Both the position numbers and the translations under genes were made by a program. This document shows positions 62,880 to 64,000 of a stretch of DNA of 64,000 bases, piece after piece. Source of the DNA: Alteromonas mediterranea DE. Lineage in GTDB: Bacteria > Pseudomonadota > Gammaproteobacteria > Enterobacterales > Alteromonadaceae. Within the stretch, counting starts at the first letter, position 1; each line of letters opens with the position of its first letter. The stretch covers positions 4,067,619 through 4,131,618 of the forward strand of contig NC_011138.3 in the NCBI RefSeq assembly GCF_000020585.3, read 5' to 3'. The notes under the pieces were generated by a model, which was given only the letters and a program-made list of their open reading frames with translations, was not told where the DNA came from and did not search any database.

Positions 62880-64000
62880 ATGAAACGACACTTTAAAATG
62901 GCAGCGCTATCTCTTGCTGTGCTTTCTTCAACCAGTGCGTTCGCACAAGATTCTTCTGAGCCAGAGTACAAAAACTGGTTTGGTCTATCTGGCATGTACT
63001 ACAACACTGACGACTCTCGTCCACTTTCTTTAACTGAAGACGGTGTTTATGATGACGGTCGCGGCGTAGCTTTTGAATACGGTTTCCGTTTCACTCAAAG
63101 CTGGGCAGCACGTGTTGAATTTACAGCACTTGATCTTGACTACGTAGGCGGCGGCGACGAAAGCGGTGAAATGGTTGGCGTAGATGCGCTATATTTCATG
63201 CCTGACGACGCATGGTTCGTATTTGGTGGTGTTAAACGCCAAGCAGTAGGTGAGTCAACAACACTAGGTAACATTGGTATCGGTAAACACTGGGACATAC
63301 ATGAAGATGTTAAGCTAGTAACTGAAATCGCGGCTTACCACGACTTTGGTGAAGACTACAACGACTACAGCATCAAGTTAGGTATTGCAGTACCATTCGG
63401 TAAATCAACGCCTTCAGCGCCTAAAGACAGCGACAACGATGGTGTTGTAGACGGTAAAGACCAGTGCCCAATGACACCAGCAGGTGTTCGTGTTGATGCA
63501 ACTGGCTGTAGCGTAGACAATGACAACGATGGTGTACTAAACAGTGTTGACCAATGTCCTAATACACCTGCAGGCACTAAAGTAGACGCTACTGGCTGTG
63601 CAATTAAAGATGCAGACAACGATGGCGTTGTAGATAGCAAAGACATGTGCCCAGATACTGCTGCTGGTGTTAAAGTAGACGCTAAAGGCTGTACAGTATT
63701 TGACGAAGAGACAGTAGAAATTACACTACGCGTTCTTTTCGACAACGAAAGTGCTGTTGTTAAAATGCCTAAAGATCCAGAAATTTCAGAATTTGCTGAG
63801 TTCATGAAGCAGTATCCTTCAACCACTGCGGTAATTGAAGGTCACACTTCTGCACCAGGTTCTGAAGCATACAACATGGACCTTTCTGACCGTCGTGCTG
63901 CTAACTTCAAAGAAGTAATGGTAGACATGTATGGTATCGATTCTTCTCGCTTAGATACAATCGGTTACGGCGAAACTCGTCTTCTTGACGAAGGTAACAA
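62880..64000 (+). CDS. OmpA-family outer-membrane protein with TSP3 repeats, 3' end outside window
   Basis: Starts MKRHFKMAALSLAVLSSTSA with a signal peptide cut after AFA. An eight-strand-like barrel domain follows (residues about 22-180), then three thrombospondin type 3 repeats (DSDNDGVVDGKDQCPMTPAG, DNDNDGVLNSVDQCPNTPAG, DADNDGVVDSKDMCPDTAAG), likely calcium-binding, and an OmpA peptidoglycan-binding domain with ITLRVLFDNESAVVK and LSDRRAANFKEVM running off the window. Probable structural porin linking the outer membrane to the cell wall. Confidence 0.93.
   Translation, partial: MKRHFKMAALSLAVLSSTSAFAQDSSEPEYKNWFGLSGMYYNTDDSRPLSLTEDGVYDDGRGVAFEYGFRFTQSWAARVEFTALDLDYVGGGDESGEMVGVDALYFMPDDAWFVFGGVKRQAVGESTTLGNIGIGKHWDIHEDVKLVTEIAAYHDFGEDYNDYSIKLGIAVPFGKSTPSAPKDSDNDGVVDGKDQCPMTPAGVRVDATGCSVDNDNDGVLNSVDQCPNTPAGTKVDATGCAIKDADNDGVVDSKDMCPDTAAGVKVDAKGCTVFDEETVEITLRVLFDNESAVVKMPKDPEISEFAEFMKQYPSTTAVIEGHTSAPGSEAYNMDLSDRRAANFKEVMVDMYGIDSSRLDTIGYGETRLLDEGN

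Noticed and set aside
63365..63826. A 153-codon minus-strand frame with repeated LSTTPSLSLS-type motifs
   Set aside because: The repeats are the reverse complement of the TSP3 repeats of the OmpA-family gene, so the periodicity is explained by the real gene.

Overview
The window is a contiguous piece of chromosome from a marine gammaproteobacterium, most probably an Alteromonas or a close relative in the Alteromonadaceae. The evidence is the gene content and order: secE-nusG / rplK-rplA-rplJ preceded by tRNA-Trp, a full nnr-tsaE-amiB-mutL-miaA-hfq-hflX-hflK-hflC block, an amylosucrase whose catalytic residue numbering equals that of the Neisseria enzyme, and a TSP3-repeat OmpA-family porin. 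All identifications are from reading motifs and overall protein resemblance; no database search was run.

Layout. 1-4.4 kb: the translation/transcription block (rplJ partial, L10 leader, rplA, rplK, nusG, secE, tRNA-Trp), interrupted between rplK and nusG by an opposite-strand cassette of three small genes, the first of which looks like a double-glycine-leader bacteriocin precursor. 4.4-15 kb: ABC exporter, RraA-like protein, M13 lipoprotein peptidase, ACT-domain protein, DbpA helicase, dihydroorotase, lipocalin, an aldo/keto reductase-glyoxalase pair. 15-20 kb: MscS channel, MFS transporter divergent from an amylosucrase, and a small CPXCG zinc-type protein. 20-24 kb: folE divergent from folM, then aguA-aguB (agmatine to putrescine) and a short terminal-inverted-repeat element. 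24-31 kb: the four-gene ligase-associated DNA repair cluster (pdeM, Lhr-type helicase, exonuclease, ATP-dependent ligase), then efpL. 31-38 kb: fructokinase-like PfkB kinase divergent from a ROK regulator, homocysteine methyltransferase, two GSTs, and a secreted lipase with its foldase behind a FadR-like palindrome. 38-46 kb: ubiG, DUF2237, an aldehyde dehydrogenase/acetolactate-synthase-like pair, DUF4112, hemH, AbgT transporter. 46.6-57 kb: the hfq superoperon on the minus strand and queG diverging from nnr with only 6 bases between start codons. 58-64 kb: anchored hypothetical protein, hemE, nudC, rsd, zur-cheX-yjbQ, and an OmpA-family porin cut by the window end.

Most of the window is ordinary housekeeping chromosome. 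The parts that stand out are the bacteriocin-like cassette inside the ribosomal/nusG region, the inverted-repeat element at 23.76-23.90 kb, several clear palindromic operator candidates (amylosucrase, AKR operon, kinase/ROK pair, lipase), a 17-base tandem repeat at 39.5 kb, an unusually divergent lipase foldase motif, inserts in both the repair helicase and the ligase, and a possible small RNA beside nudC. TTG and GTG start codons are common here (rplJ, folM, pdeM, exonuclease, mutL, hflX, abgT, yjbQ, ubiG, foldase).
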